Origin: an uncultured Clostridia bacterium | Lineage (GTDB): Bacteria > Bacillota_A > Clostridia > Christensenellales > CAG-138 | Direction of reading: 5' to 3' | DNA length: 21,040 bases | Assembly: GCA_946623765.1 (NCBI GenBank) | Contig: CAMORL010000011.1 | Coordinates: 1-21,040, forward strand | Shown: positions 1 through 6,318 of the stretch, piece by piece | Numbering within the stretch: the stretch's first letter is position 1 | Layout of the letters: every line of letters starts with the position of its first letter | The notes under the pieces: generated by a model | What the model was told of the DNA's origin: nothing | Databases searched by the model: none | What the model saw: only the letters and a program-made list of their open reading frames with translations | Program-made: the position numbers and the translations under genes

Positions 1-1132
1 GGAGCAGCGTGTCGAGGTTTCTCGGATCGATCATCGCAACCGCTTCCTGCTCGGTGCGCATACCCTCGTCGACGAGGTCGCATGCGATCTTCAGAGCCGC
101 CTTTGCGGTGCGCTTGCCGTTACGGGTCTGCAGCATGTACAGCTTGCCGTGCTCGACGGTGAACTCCATGTCCTGCATATCGCGATAGTGGCTTTCAAGA
201 ATTCTGCAGACGTCGGTGAACTGAGCAAACGCTTCGGGGAACTTCTGCTCCATCTCTGCGATGTGCATCGGCGTGCGGACGCCTGCGACGACGTCTTCGC
301 CCTGTGCGTTGGTCAGGAATTCGCCGAACAGACCCTTTTCACCGGTTGCCGGGTCACGCGTGAACGCGACGCCGGTGCCGCAATCGTCGCCCATGTTGCC
401 GAACGCCATGGACTGTACGTTGACTGCGGTACCCCAGGAATACGGGATGTCGTTGTCGCGGCGATAGACGTTTGCGCGCGGGTTGTCCCAAGAACGGAAG
501 ACCGCTTTGATCGCCTCAAAGAGCTGTACTTTCGGGTCGGACGGGAAGTCTTCGCCGATCTTGGACTTATATTCTGCCTTGAACTGATTTGCGAGTTCCT
601 TGAGATCTTCCGCGGTCAGATCGACGTCCTGCTTGACGCCCTTCTTCTCCTTCATGCGGTCGATCAGAACTTCGAAATACTTCTTGCCGACTTCCATAAC
701 GACGTCGGAGAACATCTGGATGAATCTTCTGTAGCAGTCCCATGCCCAACGAGGATTGTTGGACTTCTTGGCGATGACTTCAACGACCTGCTCATTGAGA
801 CCGAGGTTCAGGATCGTGTCCATCATGCCCGGCATGGATGCGCGAGCGCCGGAGCGAACGGAAACGAGGAGCGGATTCTCGAGATCGCCGAACTTCTTGC
901 CGGTGATCTTTTCCATCTTCTCGATATATTCCATGATCTGTGCCTGAATTTCGGCGTTGATCGTGCGGCCGTCCTCATAATACTGCGTGCAGGCTTCGGT
1001 CGTAATCGTAAAGCCCTGCGGTACCGGAAGACCGAGGTTGGTCATTTCGGCAAGGTTTGCGCCTTTGCCGCCGAGCAGGTTGCGCATTTCCGCATTACCT
1101 TCGCTGAACAGGTAGACGTACTTTGTAGACAT
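1..1132 (-). CDS. ppdK: Pyruvate, phosphate dikinase, N-terminal part (runs off left edge)
   Basis: PPDK interconverts pyruvate + ATP + Pi and phosphoenolpyruvate + AMP + PPi in the cytoplasm. In many anaerobes it works in the glycolytic direction and saves PPi energy. The minus strand reads without a stop for 377 codons and begins MSTKYVYLFSEGNAEMRNLL, followed by GGKGANLAEMTNLGLPVPQG, the typical start of the PPDK ATP-grasp domain. Later blocks include SVRSGARASMPGMMDTILNL, WGTAVNVQSMAFGN, GTGVAFTRDPATGEKGLFGE and LYMLQTRNGKRT, which are the family's nucleotide-binding signatures. Full-length PPDK is about 870-880 residues, so less than half is here; the phosphohistidine and PEP domains lie outside. 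The start at 1132 is fixed by AGGAGG about 7 nt upstream. It has its own promoter and is separate from recO, which ends upstream of it on the same strand. The family is certain and the product is intact as far as visible. Confidence 0.97.
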   Translation of the reverse strand, partial: MSTKYVYLFSEGNAEMRNLLGGKGANLAEMTNLGLPVPQGFTITTEACTQYYEDGRTINAEIQAQIMEYIEKMEKITGKKFGDLENPLLVSVRSGARASMPGMMDTILNLGLNEQVVEVIAKKSNNPRWAWDCYRRFIQMFSDVVMEVGKKYFEVLIDRMKEKKGVKQDVDLTAEDLKELANQFKAEYKSKIGEDFPSDPKVQLFEAIKAVFRSWDNPRANVYRRDNDIPYSWGTAVNVQSMAFGNMGDDCGTGVAFTRDPATGEKGLFGEFLTNAQGEDVVAGVRTPMHIAEMEQKFPEAFAQFTDVCRILESHYRDMQDMEFTVEHGKLYMLQTRNGKRTAKAALKIACDLVDEGMRTEQEAVAMIDPRNLDTLL

Positions 1133-1163
1133 GTGTATCCTCCTAAATATTTAGTAACGATTT

Positions 1164-1191
1164 ATTATACCATAAATAAACAATGATGCAA
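1164..1191 (-). promoter_or_regulatory. Promoter of ppdK (TTGCAT-16-TATAAT, extended -10)
   Basis: On the minus strand the -10 is TATAAT (1169-1164), preceded by TG one base upstream as in extended -10 promoters. A TTGCAT -35 (1191-1186) lies 16 bp further up. The -35 sits inside the 3' arm of the terminator that ends the recO operon, so terminator and promoter share bases. A 12-bp palindrome, CTAAATATTTAG (1143-1154), lies in the leader and abuts the ribosome binding site. Confidence 0.75.
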
Positions 1192-1206
1192 GAAAAATCT
1201 TGCATC
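1185..1206 (-). terminator. Hairpin terminator after recO
   Basis: A perfect 9-bp stem, GATGCAAGA / TCTTGCATC, with a 4-nt loop lies 21 nt past the recO stop. On the minus strand the stem is followed by the T-rich ATTGTTTATTT. It closes the yqfC-to-recO operon. The T tract is interrupted, so termination may be incomplete and some transcripts could read into ppdK. Confidence 0.7.
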
Positions 1207-1226
1207 TTTGTGCATTTTATATTCTT

Positions 1227-1967
1227 TTATCCGATCTGGTCGAGAAGCGCGACGGCGCGGTCGCCGCTTCCAAGCATATTCGCGCAGGACTTTTTCAGAA
1301 GCGGGAACAATTCTTCTCTGAGAGCCGGCTTCAGAACGACGCGATTGAGCTCGTCGTGCGACAGAAGCAGGATCCTGCGCATCGCTTCCAGCGCGAGTTT
1401 CGATACCGGTTTGCCGCCGTGCGGACACGCGGCGCACACGACGCCGCCCGCTTCCGCCGAATAAAAGAGCACGGCGTCCGCACGGATATCCCGTCTGCAA
1501 ACGGCGCAGCGCGTCAGCGAAGGGCGATATCCCGCATGGTCGAGATAATGCAGCAGAAACGCGATCAGCAGATCGTTCGGGTCGGAATCCGAATAGGCAA
1601 GGAACGAGAGCAAATGATACAGCAGCGAAAAGAGCTGCTCATCCGGCGATTCATGCTCGATGACCGTATTGCACAGCTGTGTGCAGACGGACGCCGTCAT
1701 AAAGCGGTCGACGTCCTCGCGCAGCGGATAGAACGTCTCCCGCACGTCGCAGGTATTCACTGTCACGCGGTCGTTGCTGCTGAACAGCTCAAAATCGCCG
1801 AACACGAACGGCTGTGCGCACGAAAGCAGCGCAGACGTCGGTTTCCGGCAGTTGCGCGCTTTGCAGTCGATCCGCCCGCGCTCCGCGGAAAACAACGTCA
1901 GCATCCTGTCGTTGTCCTTATAATCGGTATATCCCGTTACGATGGCCTGTGTGAGCTCTGTCGGCAT
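1227..1967 (-). CDS. recO: DNA repair protein RecO
   Basis: RecO works with RecR (and RecF) to load RecA onto SSB-coated gapped DNA and to anneal complementary strands during recombinational repair. The 246-residue product matches the usual length. It starts MPTELTQAIVTGYTDYKDND, the family OB-fold N-terminus with the Y.E/D.D pattern, and has RGRIDCKARN in the first domain. A four-cysteine zinc knuckle is intact (CAVC at 154-157, CAAC at 178-181), and the helical C-terminal domain follows. It is the last gene of the conserved operon, overlaps the small yqzL-like gene by 31 bp in another frame, and has no strong ribosome binding site of its own, which suggests translational coupling. A terminator follows. 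Confidence 0.95.
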   Translation of the reverse strand: MPTELTQAIVTGYTDYKDNDRMLTLFSAERGRIDCKARNCRKPTSALLSCAQPFVFGDFELFSSNDRVTVNTCDVRETFYPLREDVDRFMTASVCTQLCNTVIEHESPDEQLFSLLYHLLSFLAYSDSDPNDLLIAFLLHYLDHAGYRPSLTRCAVCRRDIRADAVLFYSAEAGGVVCAACPHGGKPVSKLALEAMRRILLLSHDELNRVVLKPALREELFPLLKKSCANMLGSGDRAVALLDQIG

Positions 1968-2047
1968 TTCTTTTTATAGGCAAGATAATCCTCCACCCTG
2001 CCCGTGCGCGTAAAGCGTTCCCATTCTTCCGATTGTTTCTCTTTCAT
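1937..2047 (-). CDS. yqzL: Small YqzL-like protein (36 aa) between era and recO
   Basis: This minus-strand ORF reads MKEKQSEEWERFTRTGRVED then YLAYKKKCRQSSHRPS. The core pattern W..F..TG....YL.YK is that of the YqzL family, a small protein of unknown function encoded between era and recO in many Bacillota. Both pattern and position match, which is why a 36-codon ORF is called. It lies 40 nt after era and its end overlaps the recO start by 31 bp. No good Shine-Dalgarno sequence precedes the ATG; instead a 6-bp-stem hairpin abuts it. It may be read through coupling with era. The function is not known. Confidence 0.7.
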   Translation of the reverse strand: MKEKQSEEWERFTRTGRVEDYLAYKKKCRQSSHRPS

Positions 2048-2048
2048 A

Positions 2049-2063
2049 CGGACAGTATGTCCG
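2049..2063. repeat. Perfect 6-bp inverted repeat next to yqzL start
   Basis: CGGACA-GTA-TGTCCG lies 1 nt upstream of the yqzL ATG on the minus strand. In RNA it would form a short stem with a 3-nt loop where a ribosome binding site should be. It could affect re-initiation after era, or it could be chance in GC-rich DNA. Confidence 0.4.
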
Positions 2064-2087
2064 GTTTGCGAAACGGCATGCGTCTTG

Positions 2088-2987
2088 TCAATCGTCGCGG
2101 TAGCCGAGCTCGTTCAGCATCTGCTGACGGTTGCGCCAGTCCTCCTTAACCTTGATCCACAGCTGCAGATTGACCTGTACGTCCAAAAGCCACTCGATAT
2201 CCTTGCGTGCCTCCGAACCGATACGCTTCAGCATCTTTCCGCCGCGTCCGATGATGATCCCTTTGTGGCTCTCGCGCTCACAGTAAATCGTTGCCCAGAC
2301 GTCCATCAGATTTCCGTCCGGACGCATCTGCATCTTGTCGATGCCGACGCCGATCCCGTGCGGAATCTCCTCGCGCAAAAGCTCCAGCGTTTTTTCGCGG
2401 ATCATCTCGGCGCAGATCACGCGCTCCGGCTGATCGGTCACCATATCCTCGGGATAATACTGCGGTCCCTCGGTAAGATAGCCTTTGAGCAGTTCTTCGA
2501 GTTTGTCGATGTTCTCCCCCGTCTGCGCGGAAATTGCAAGAACCGTTTCGAAGCCTGCCTCCCGGACGGCTTCGCGTGCCTCCTGCATTTTGAGCGCGCT
2601 TGCGGCGTCGCATTTGTTGATCAGCACGATCACCGGCGAACGCTGTCCCTTGACGATCCGCATGACTTCTGCGTCGCGCTCGCGCACGCCCTGCAGCGCG
2701 TCCACGACAAAAAGAATCGCTTCGGTATCCTTCGACGCATCTTCTGCCGTCTTTTGCATGAACTCGCCGAGCTTGTTTCTCGGACGCGTCATGCCCGGCG
2801 TGTCCAGAAAGATCATCTGATAATCCTTGCGCGTCAGAACGCCGGTGATCCGGTTGCGTGTCGTTTGTGCGCGGTCGGTCACGATCGCGATCTTCTGCCC
2901 GACAAGGCGATTGATGAGCGTGGATTTACCGACGTTCGGACAGCCGACGATGCTGAAAAAGCCGCTCTTGTATCCGGTTCCCGTCAT
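2088..2987 (-). CDS. era: GTPase Era
   Basis: Era is a GTPase that binds the 3' end of 16S rRNA and the 30S subunit, and is needed for late ribosome assembly. The 299-residue product has the G1 loop GCPNVGKST (residues 15-23), an effector region RAQTTRNRI, G3 DTPGM, G4 NKCD and a G5-like ISAQTGENI. A C-terminal KH domain carries the motif KGIIIGRGGKMLKRIG. The open frame extends 47 codons further upstream inside cdd, but the true start is the ATG at 2987. That start overlaps the cdd stop as ATGA, begins MTGTGYKSGFFSIVG as expected for the family, and gives the normal length. It is translationally coupled to cdd. All key residues are present. Confidence 0.97.
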   Translation of the reverse strand: MTGTGYKSGFFSIVGCPNVGKSTLINRLVGQKIAIVTDRAQTTRNRITGVLTRKDYQMIFLDTPGMTRPRNKLGEFMQKTAEDASKDTEAILFVVDALQGVRERDAEVMRIVKGQRSPVIVLINKCDAASALKMQEAREAVREAGFETVLAISAQTGENIDKLEELLKGYLTEGPQYYPEDMVTDQPERVICAEMIREKTLELLREEIPHGIGVGIDKMQMRPDGNLMDVWATIYCERESHKGIIIGRGGKMLKRIGSEARKDIEWLLDVQVNLQLWIKVKEDWRNRQQMLNELGYRDD

Positions 2988-3391
2988 AGCAGATCCTTCG
3001 GCCCGAAGCGGTGCGGCATCATCTGATCGAGCGTTTCGACGACGACTTCGCTGCCGTCGCGATTGGCAACAATCAAAACAAACTCTCCGTCGCAGAATTC
3101 CGACATGACTTGACGGCAGACGCCGCACGGAAACGCAGGCGAATCGCCGGAACCGATGATCGCGATCGCGGCAAACTCCCGCACGCCGTCAAAGATCGCC
3201 TTGAAGAACGCCGTGCGCTCCGCGCAGATCGTCGGCGTAAACGATGCATTTTCAATGTTGCAGCCCTGATAGATCTTCCCGTTCTTCGTGAGAAGCGCGG
3301 CTCCGACGCTGTAATGCGAATACGGCGAATACGAATGATCGCGCGCATCCGTCGCGAGTTTCAACAGTTTTTCCTGCATTTCACGTTCCAT
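2984..3391 (-). CDS. cdd: Cytidine deaminase
   Basis: This enzyme deaminates cytidine and deoxycytidine to uridine and deoxyuridine in pyrimidine salvage. The 135-residue length fits the small tetrameric zinc form. The catalytic motif is C56-A-E58 (TICAERTAFFKA), with the other zinc cysteines C89 and C92 in PCGVCRQVMSEF. N-terminal SYSPYSHYSVGAAL and the NIENASF substrate loop are also intact. It shares one base with the upstream ybeY stop (TAATG) and four with era downstream (ATGA), so it is co-translated with both. The dgkA gene that often lies between ybeY and cdd in Bacillus is absent here. Confidence 0.97.
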   Translation of the reverse strand: MEREMQEKLLKLATDARDHSYSPYSHYSVGAALLTKNGKIYQGCNIENASFTPTICAERTAFFKAIFDGVREFAAIAIIGSGDSPAFPCGVCRQVMSEFCDGEFVLIVANRDGSEVVVETLDQMMPHRFGPKDLL

Positions 3392-3828
3392 TATCTCGTT
3401 ACTCCTATTCCGTCCAAAATCGTCGTTTGTTTTTCACGCATCACACGCTCGTCTGCTTCCGTCATATGATCGTAGCCGAGCAGATGCAGCACGCCGTGCA
3501 CCGCAAGAAACGAAAGTTCGCGCAAAAGGGAGTGTCCGTAAGCTTCCGCCTGCTCGACCGCGCGGTCGTAACAGATCATGATGTCGCCGAGATACCCGTC
3601 CGCGCAAAGCGAAATCTCGCCCTCCCATGCCGGAAACGTCAGCACGTCCGTTACGGCGTCGACATGACGGAACTCTCGGTTCAGCGTCTGAATCCGTTCC
3701 GGCGTGTCGATGAGAATCGTCAGATCCCCGTCGCGTCCCTCGGAATCCAGCGCAGCTTCCGCCGCCTGGACAATGCCTGTCCGTTCTTCCTCGGTGATGG
3801 TGACGGTTTCCGAAAAGACGTCAATCAT
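3391..3828 (-). CDS. ybeY: Endoribonuclease YbeY (rRNA maturation factor)
   Basis: YbeY is a zinc-dependent endoribonuclease that acts in 16S rRNA 3'-end maturation and 70S quality control. The signature HGVLHLLGYDH contains the three zinc histidines in the H-x3-H-x5-H pattern. Upstream, LNREFRHVDAVTDVLTFPA is the conserved substrate-cleft region. I chose the ATG at 3828 (MIDVFSETV, 145 residues), not the longer reading, because AGGAGCG lies upstream of it and it overlaps the phoH stop by 8 bp, as usual for this pair. PhoH and YbeY are functional neighbours across bacteria. The downstream stop overlaps cdd by one base. Confidence 0.95.
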   Translation of the reverse strand: MIDVFSETVTITEEERTGIVQAAEAALDSEGRDGDLTILIDTPERIQTLNREFRHVDAVTDVLTFPAWEGEISLCADGYLGDIMICYDRAVEQAEAYGHSLLRELSFLAVHGVLHLLGYDHMTEADERVMREKQTTILDGIGVTR

Positions 3829-4816
3829 TTGCGCGCTCCTTTGCCCTGGCGTTCTCGTGGCGTTCATACGCCTGAATAATCCTCTGTACGAGCTCGTGCC
3901 GGACGACATCCTTGTGCGTCAGTTTAACGACGGAGATGCCCTCCACACCGTCGAGTACACGGATCGCGTGAACAAGCCCGCTCATTTTCTCTTTCGGGAG
4001 ATCGATCTGCGTCACGTCGCCGGTGACGACGATGCGGCTGCCCTCGCCGAAGCGGGTCAGAAACATTTTCATCTGCTCGATCGAGCAGTTCTGCGCCTCG
4101 TCGAGGATGATGAACGCGTTGTTCAGCGTGCGTCCGCGCATGTACGCAAGCGGCGCAACTTCGATCGCTCCGCGCTCCATAAGCTGCTTGTAGGTCTCAA
4201 GCCCGAAAAACTCCTGCAGCGCATCGTACAGCGGGCGGAGATACGGATCGACCTTGTTCTGAAGATCACCCGGCAAAAATCCGAGCTTCTCGCCGGCTTC
4301 CACCGCCGGTCGCGTCAGAATGATGCGCTCGACTTCTTTGTTTTTGAACGCAACGACCGCCATCGCGACGGCAAGGTACGTTTTGCCCGTACCCGCCGGA
4401 CCGACGCCGAATACGAGTTCATGCGTTTTCAGCGCCTGAATATATTTCTTTTGTCCGAGCGTCTTGCATTTGATCTGTTTGCCGCGGCTTGTCAGCGCAA
4501 CGACGTCGCCCATGATCTCCTTGATCATATCGGCATTGCCGTCCTTTGCGATGTCGATCGCATAGCGGATTCGTCCGCGGTTGATCGGCTCGCCTTTGCG
4601 CTGCATGTCCAGCAGCTTTTCGAGGATCGTTTTGCAAAGACCGACCTGTTCGTCGTCGCCCTCGATGGCAATGCCGTCGGAGCGGATCCGGATCCGAACT
4701 CCGATCTCCTCTTCGAATACGTTCAGGTTTTCATCAAATACGCCGAACAGACCGATGGAGTCGTCCATCGATTCCAATTCGATACGGGCAACCGATTTGC
4801 CCTGTTCATCCGTCAT
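3821..4816 (-). CDS. phoH: PhoH-like ATPase (YbeZ type)
   Basis: PhoH/YbeZ proteins are RecA-fold ATPases resembling superfamily 1 helicase cores. They are linked to RNA metabolism and pair with YbeY in rRNA processing. The 331-residue product has an N-terminal KH-like segment (about 1-90), Walker A GPAGTGKT (139-146), VERIILTRPAVEAGEKLGFL, a Walker B region FIILDEAQNC and the later conserved SRIVVTGDVTQIDLP. The length is typical. The start at 4816 has GGAGGA upstream and overlaps the yqfD stop by 11 bp. Its stop overlaps ybeY by 8 bp. The name recalls phosphate-starvation induction in E. coli; nothing here indicates that control. Confidence 0.95.
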   Translation of the reverse strand: MTDEQGKSVARIELESMDDSIGLFGVFDENLNVFEEEIGVRIRIRSDGIAIEGDDEQVGLCKTILEKLLDMQRKGEPINRGRIRYAIDIAKDGNADMIKEIMGDVVALTSRGKQIKCKTLGQKKYIQALKTHELVFGVGPAGTGKTYLAVAMAVVAFKNKEVERIILTRPAVEAGEKLGFLPGDLQNKVDPYLRPLYDALQEFFGLETYKQLMERGAIEVAPLAYMRGRTLNNAFIILDEAQNCSIEQMKMFLTRFGEGSRIVVTGDVTQIDLPKEKMSGLVHAIRVLDGVEGISVVKLTHKDVVRHELVQRIIQAYERHENARAKERAND

Positions 4817-5963
4817 GCGGGTCTTCCTCCGTTTTTCCGATGGTTTCTTCTGCGGTTACGATCACAAACGCAAATCGTTTTCCGTTCTTCGTTCGGATCG
4901 TCCCGTAAATGTTAATGACTGCTGCGTCTTTCGGGACCGCCGAAAGCGCAGATTCCCGCGCGGTCGCAAGCGCGTTTTGCGCCGCTTCCTCCTCGTCGAG
5001 CGTTCGTTCCCGAAAGTCGATTTCGCGGGCTTCGTATGTTTCGAGCACGATCGGCAACAGATCGGACGTCAGCCTCGACGTCGTCCGAATCAGCCGGTAA
5101 TGCGAAAACGACGGCTTCTGCCGAACGATCTCCCACGGACCGATGCGGATCACACGAACCGTTTCGACCGTATCCGTCTCGAAGGATTCCGTGACCGTGT
5201 CTGAAACGGCGGCTTCGCTTTCGTAAAAGACCGAGCCGCGCACGGTTCCGTCGGCGTTCGTCTCGTACCGTTCTCCCTTGTAATCGACCGTTCCGGAGAT
5301 CAGCACGTCCCCCGCCTTTACCCGATCGCCCGGTTTTATGCGCGCCTGTCCGCGCATCACGTCGATCGATGTGACGATGCCGTCCTTTTGTGCAACGACG
5401 TCGGACGGAACGCGCACCGTCTTTTTCGGGGATACAGGCAGCGCTTCGACCACATTGACTTTCAGCATCACGCCCTCGCGGTCGAGTCCGATCCAAGCGG
5501 CGTCCCGGATCTGCGCCGAAAGATCGTTTGCGGCGGTAATCAGGATCGGTCCTTCCAGAAACGCGCCGGGACGAATCCCGCGTTCTGCAAGAAGCGAACG
5601 GATCTCATCCGGATCGACGCGCTCCGTTTTGCCGATGCGGATCACCCAAATGCGGGAGGACAGCACGGACAGCAGAATCAGCATGGCCGCTGTCCCGATC
5701 CAAAGCACCGGACGGCGGAACAAACGCTTCGCAAGAAACGGAAGCCCTCCGCGCGACAGTATGCGGATCCTCACATGCAGCCCTTTTCGCAGCGTTCTGA
5801 TTGCAAAAAAGCACTTTACGGAGACCGTGCAGCGAAGCGAGGTTTCGTCCAATCTTTGCAGCGCATATACGCGGAATCCGTTCTCCGTGAGCCTTGCGAT
5901 CAAACGAGCAGCGTATAATCCCTCAATTTGGATTATAACATATCCTTTCCAAAATTGCCACAT
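4806..5963 (-). CDS. yqfD: Sporulation protein YqfD
   Basis: YqfD is a membrane protein restricted mostly to endospore-forming Bacillota and is expressed in the mother cell in Bacillus. The biochemical role is unknown. The 385-residue product begins MWQFWKGYVIIQIEGLYAAR, the family N-terminus. A transmembrane helix lies at about 86-106 (VLWIGTAAMLILLSVLSSRI), and a large domain follows with RGIRPGAFLEG, RDAAWIGLDREG and VKAGDVLISGTVDYKG, characteristic of the family. I start it at the ATG at 5963, which shares one base with the yqfC stop (TGATG); a TTG one codon earlier is possible. It overlaps phoH by 11 bp. Its presence implies spore-forming ancestry but does not prove that the organism sporulates. 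Confidence 0.92.
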   Translation of the reverse strand: MWQFWKGYVIIQIEGLYAARLIARLTENGFRVYALQRLDETSLRCTVSVKCFFAIRTLRKGLHVRIRILSRGGLPFLAKRLFRRPVLWIGTAAMLILLSVLSSRIWVIRIGKTERVDPDEIRSLLAERGIRPGAFLEGPILITAANDLSAQIRDAAWIGLDREGVMLKVNVVEALPVSPKKTVRVPSDVVAQKDGIVTSIDVMRGQARIKPGDRVKAGDVLISGTVDYKGERYETNADGTVRGSVFYESEAAVSDTVTESFETDTVETVRVIRIGPWEIVRQKPSFSHYRLIRTTSRLTSDLLPIVLETYEAREIDFRERTLDEEEAAQNALATARESALSAVPKDAAVINIYGTIRTKNGKRFAFVIVTAEETIGKTEEDPHDG

Positions 5964-6244
5964 CAACTTTTTGCCTCAAGCCGAACAGAGCGGATCGAGC
6001 CGGACACCTTCGCGCGCGATGCGGTCATGACTTCAAGCACAAGGTCTTCCCCTTCGACCGAAAGCTCTCCCTGTTCCGTCATAAACCGGATCCGCTGCAT
6101 GGCAAAGTCGAGAATGCCGCGATGCTGTTCGATCACACATTCGGTACCGCCGAGCCATTGCACAAAAAAGAGATGCGGATTGAGATCGTCCGGAAGCTCC
6201 GCCGTTTTCGTAATACGTCCCATGATTTTTCGGTATCGTTTCAT
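5963..6244 (-). CDS. yqfC: YabP/YqfC-family sporulation protein
   Basis: YqfC is a small protein of the YabP/YqfC family. In Bacillus it is made under sigma-E and is encoded directly before yqfD; the molecular role is unknown. The visible core reads ELPDDLNPHLFFVQWLGGTE followed by CVIEQHRGILDFAMQRIRF, close to the family pattern of a short beta-rich domain (xPxxxL..p.i...g...ieN..gil.f....i). The ATG at 6244 gives 93 residues, the usual length. A further 30 upstream codons are open but cross the terminator of the preceding gene and do not look like coding sequence. The ribosome binding site is weak (GGA close to the ATG). Its stop overlaps the yqfD start. Confidence 0.88.
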   Translation of the reverse strand: MKRYRKIMGRITKTAELPDDLNPHLFFVQWLGGTECVIEQHRGILDFAMQRIRFMTEQGELSVEGEDLVLEVMTASRAKVSGSIRSVRLEAKS

Positions 6245-6249
6245 GATCC

Positions 6250-6279
6250 AGTATATGCAGCGTGCGGCGATCTGCATGC
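6250..6279 (-). promoter_or_regulatory. Possible sigma-E-like promoter of the yqfC operon
   Basis: Between the preceding terminator and yqfC there are only about 35 bases, so the operon promoter should lie here. On the minus strand CATATACT (6257-6250) matches the sigma-E -10 pattern CATACAnT at six of seven fixed bases. GCATGCA (6279-6273), 15 bp upstream, is a poor match to the -35. Read as a vegetative promoter, TATACT has no partner at 17 bp. Transcription would start almost at the ATG, which fits the missing ribosome binding site. This is weak evidence. Confidence 0.3.
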
Positions 6280-6305
6280 AAAAAGCCGCGAATGAACGCG
6301 GCTTT
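6278..6305 (-). terminator. Terminator of the dockerin protein gene
   Basis: On the minus strand a perfect 9-bp stem, AAAGCCGCG / CGCGGCTTT, with a 6-nt loop (TTCATT) is followed by TTG. It begins 13 nt after the stop codon at 6319. It separates this gene from the yqfC operon. Confidence 0.85.
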
Positions 6306-6318
6306 GCTTTGCAAAAGG

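Noticed and set aside
1143..1154. 12-bp palindrome CTAAATATTTAG in the ppdK leader as an operator
   Set aside because: It is AT-rich, short, and partly explained by the adjacent ribosome binding site. There is no independent support, so it is only mentioned under the promoter.
149..1186. A 345-codon plus-strand open frame opposite ppdK
   Set aside because: It runs over the ppdK promoter and ribosome binding site. PPDK motifs on the minus strand are decisive.
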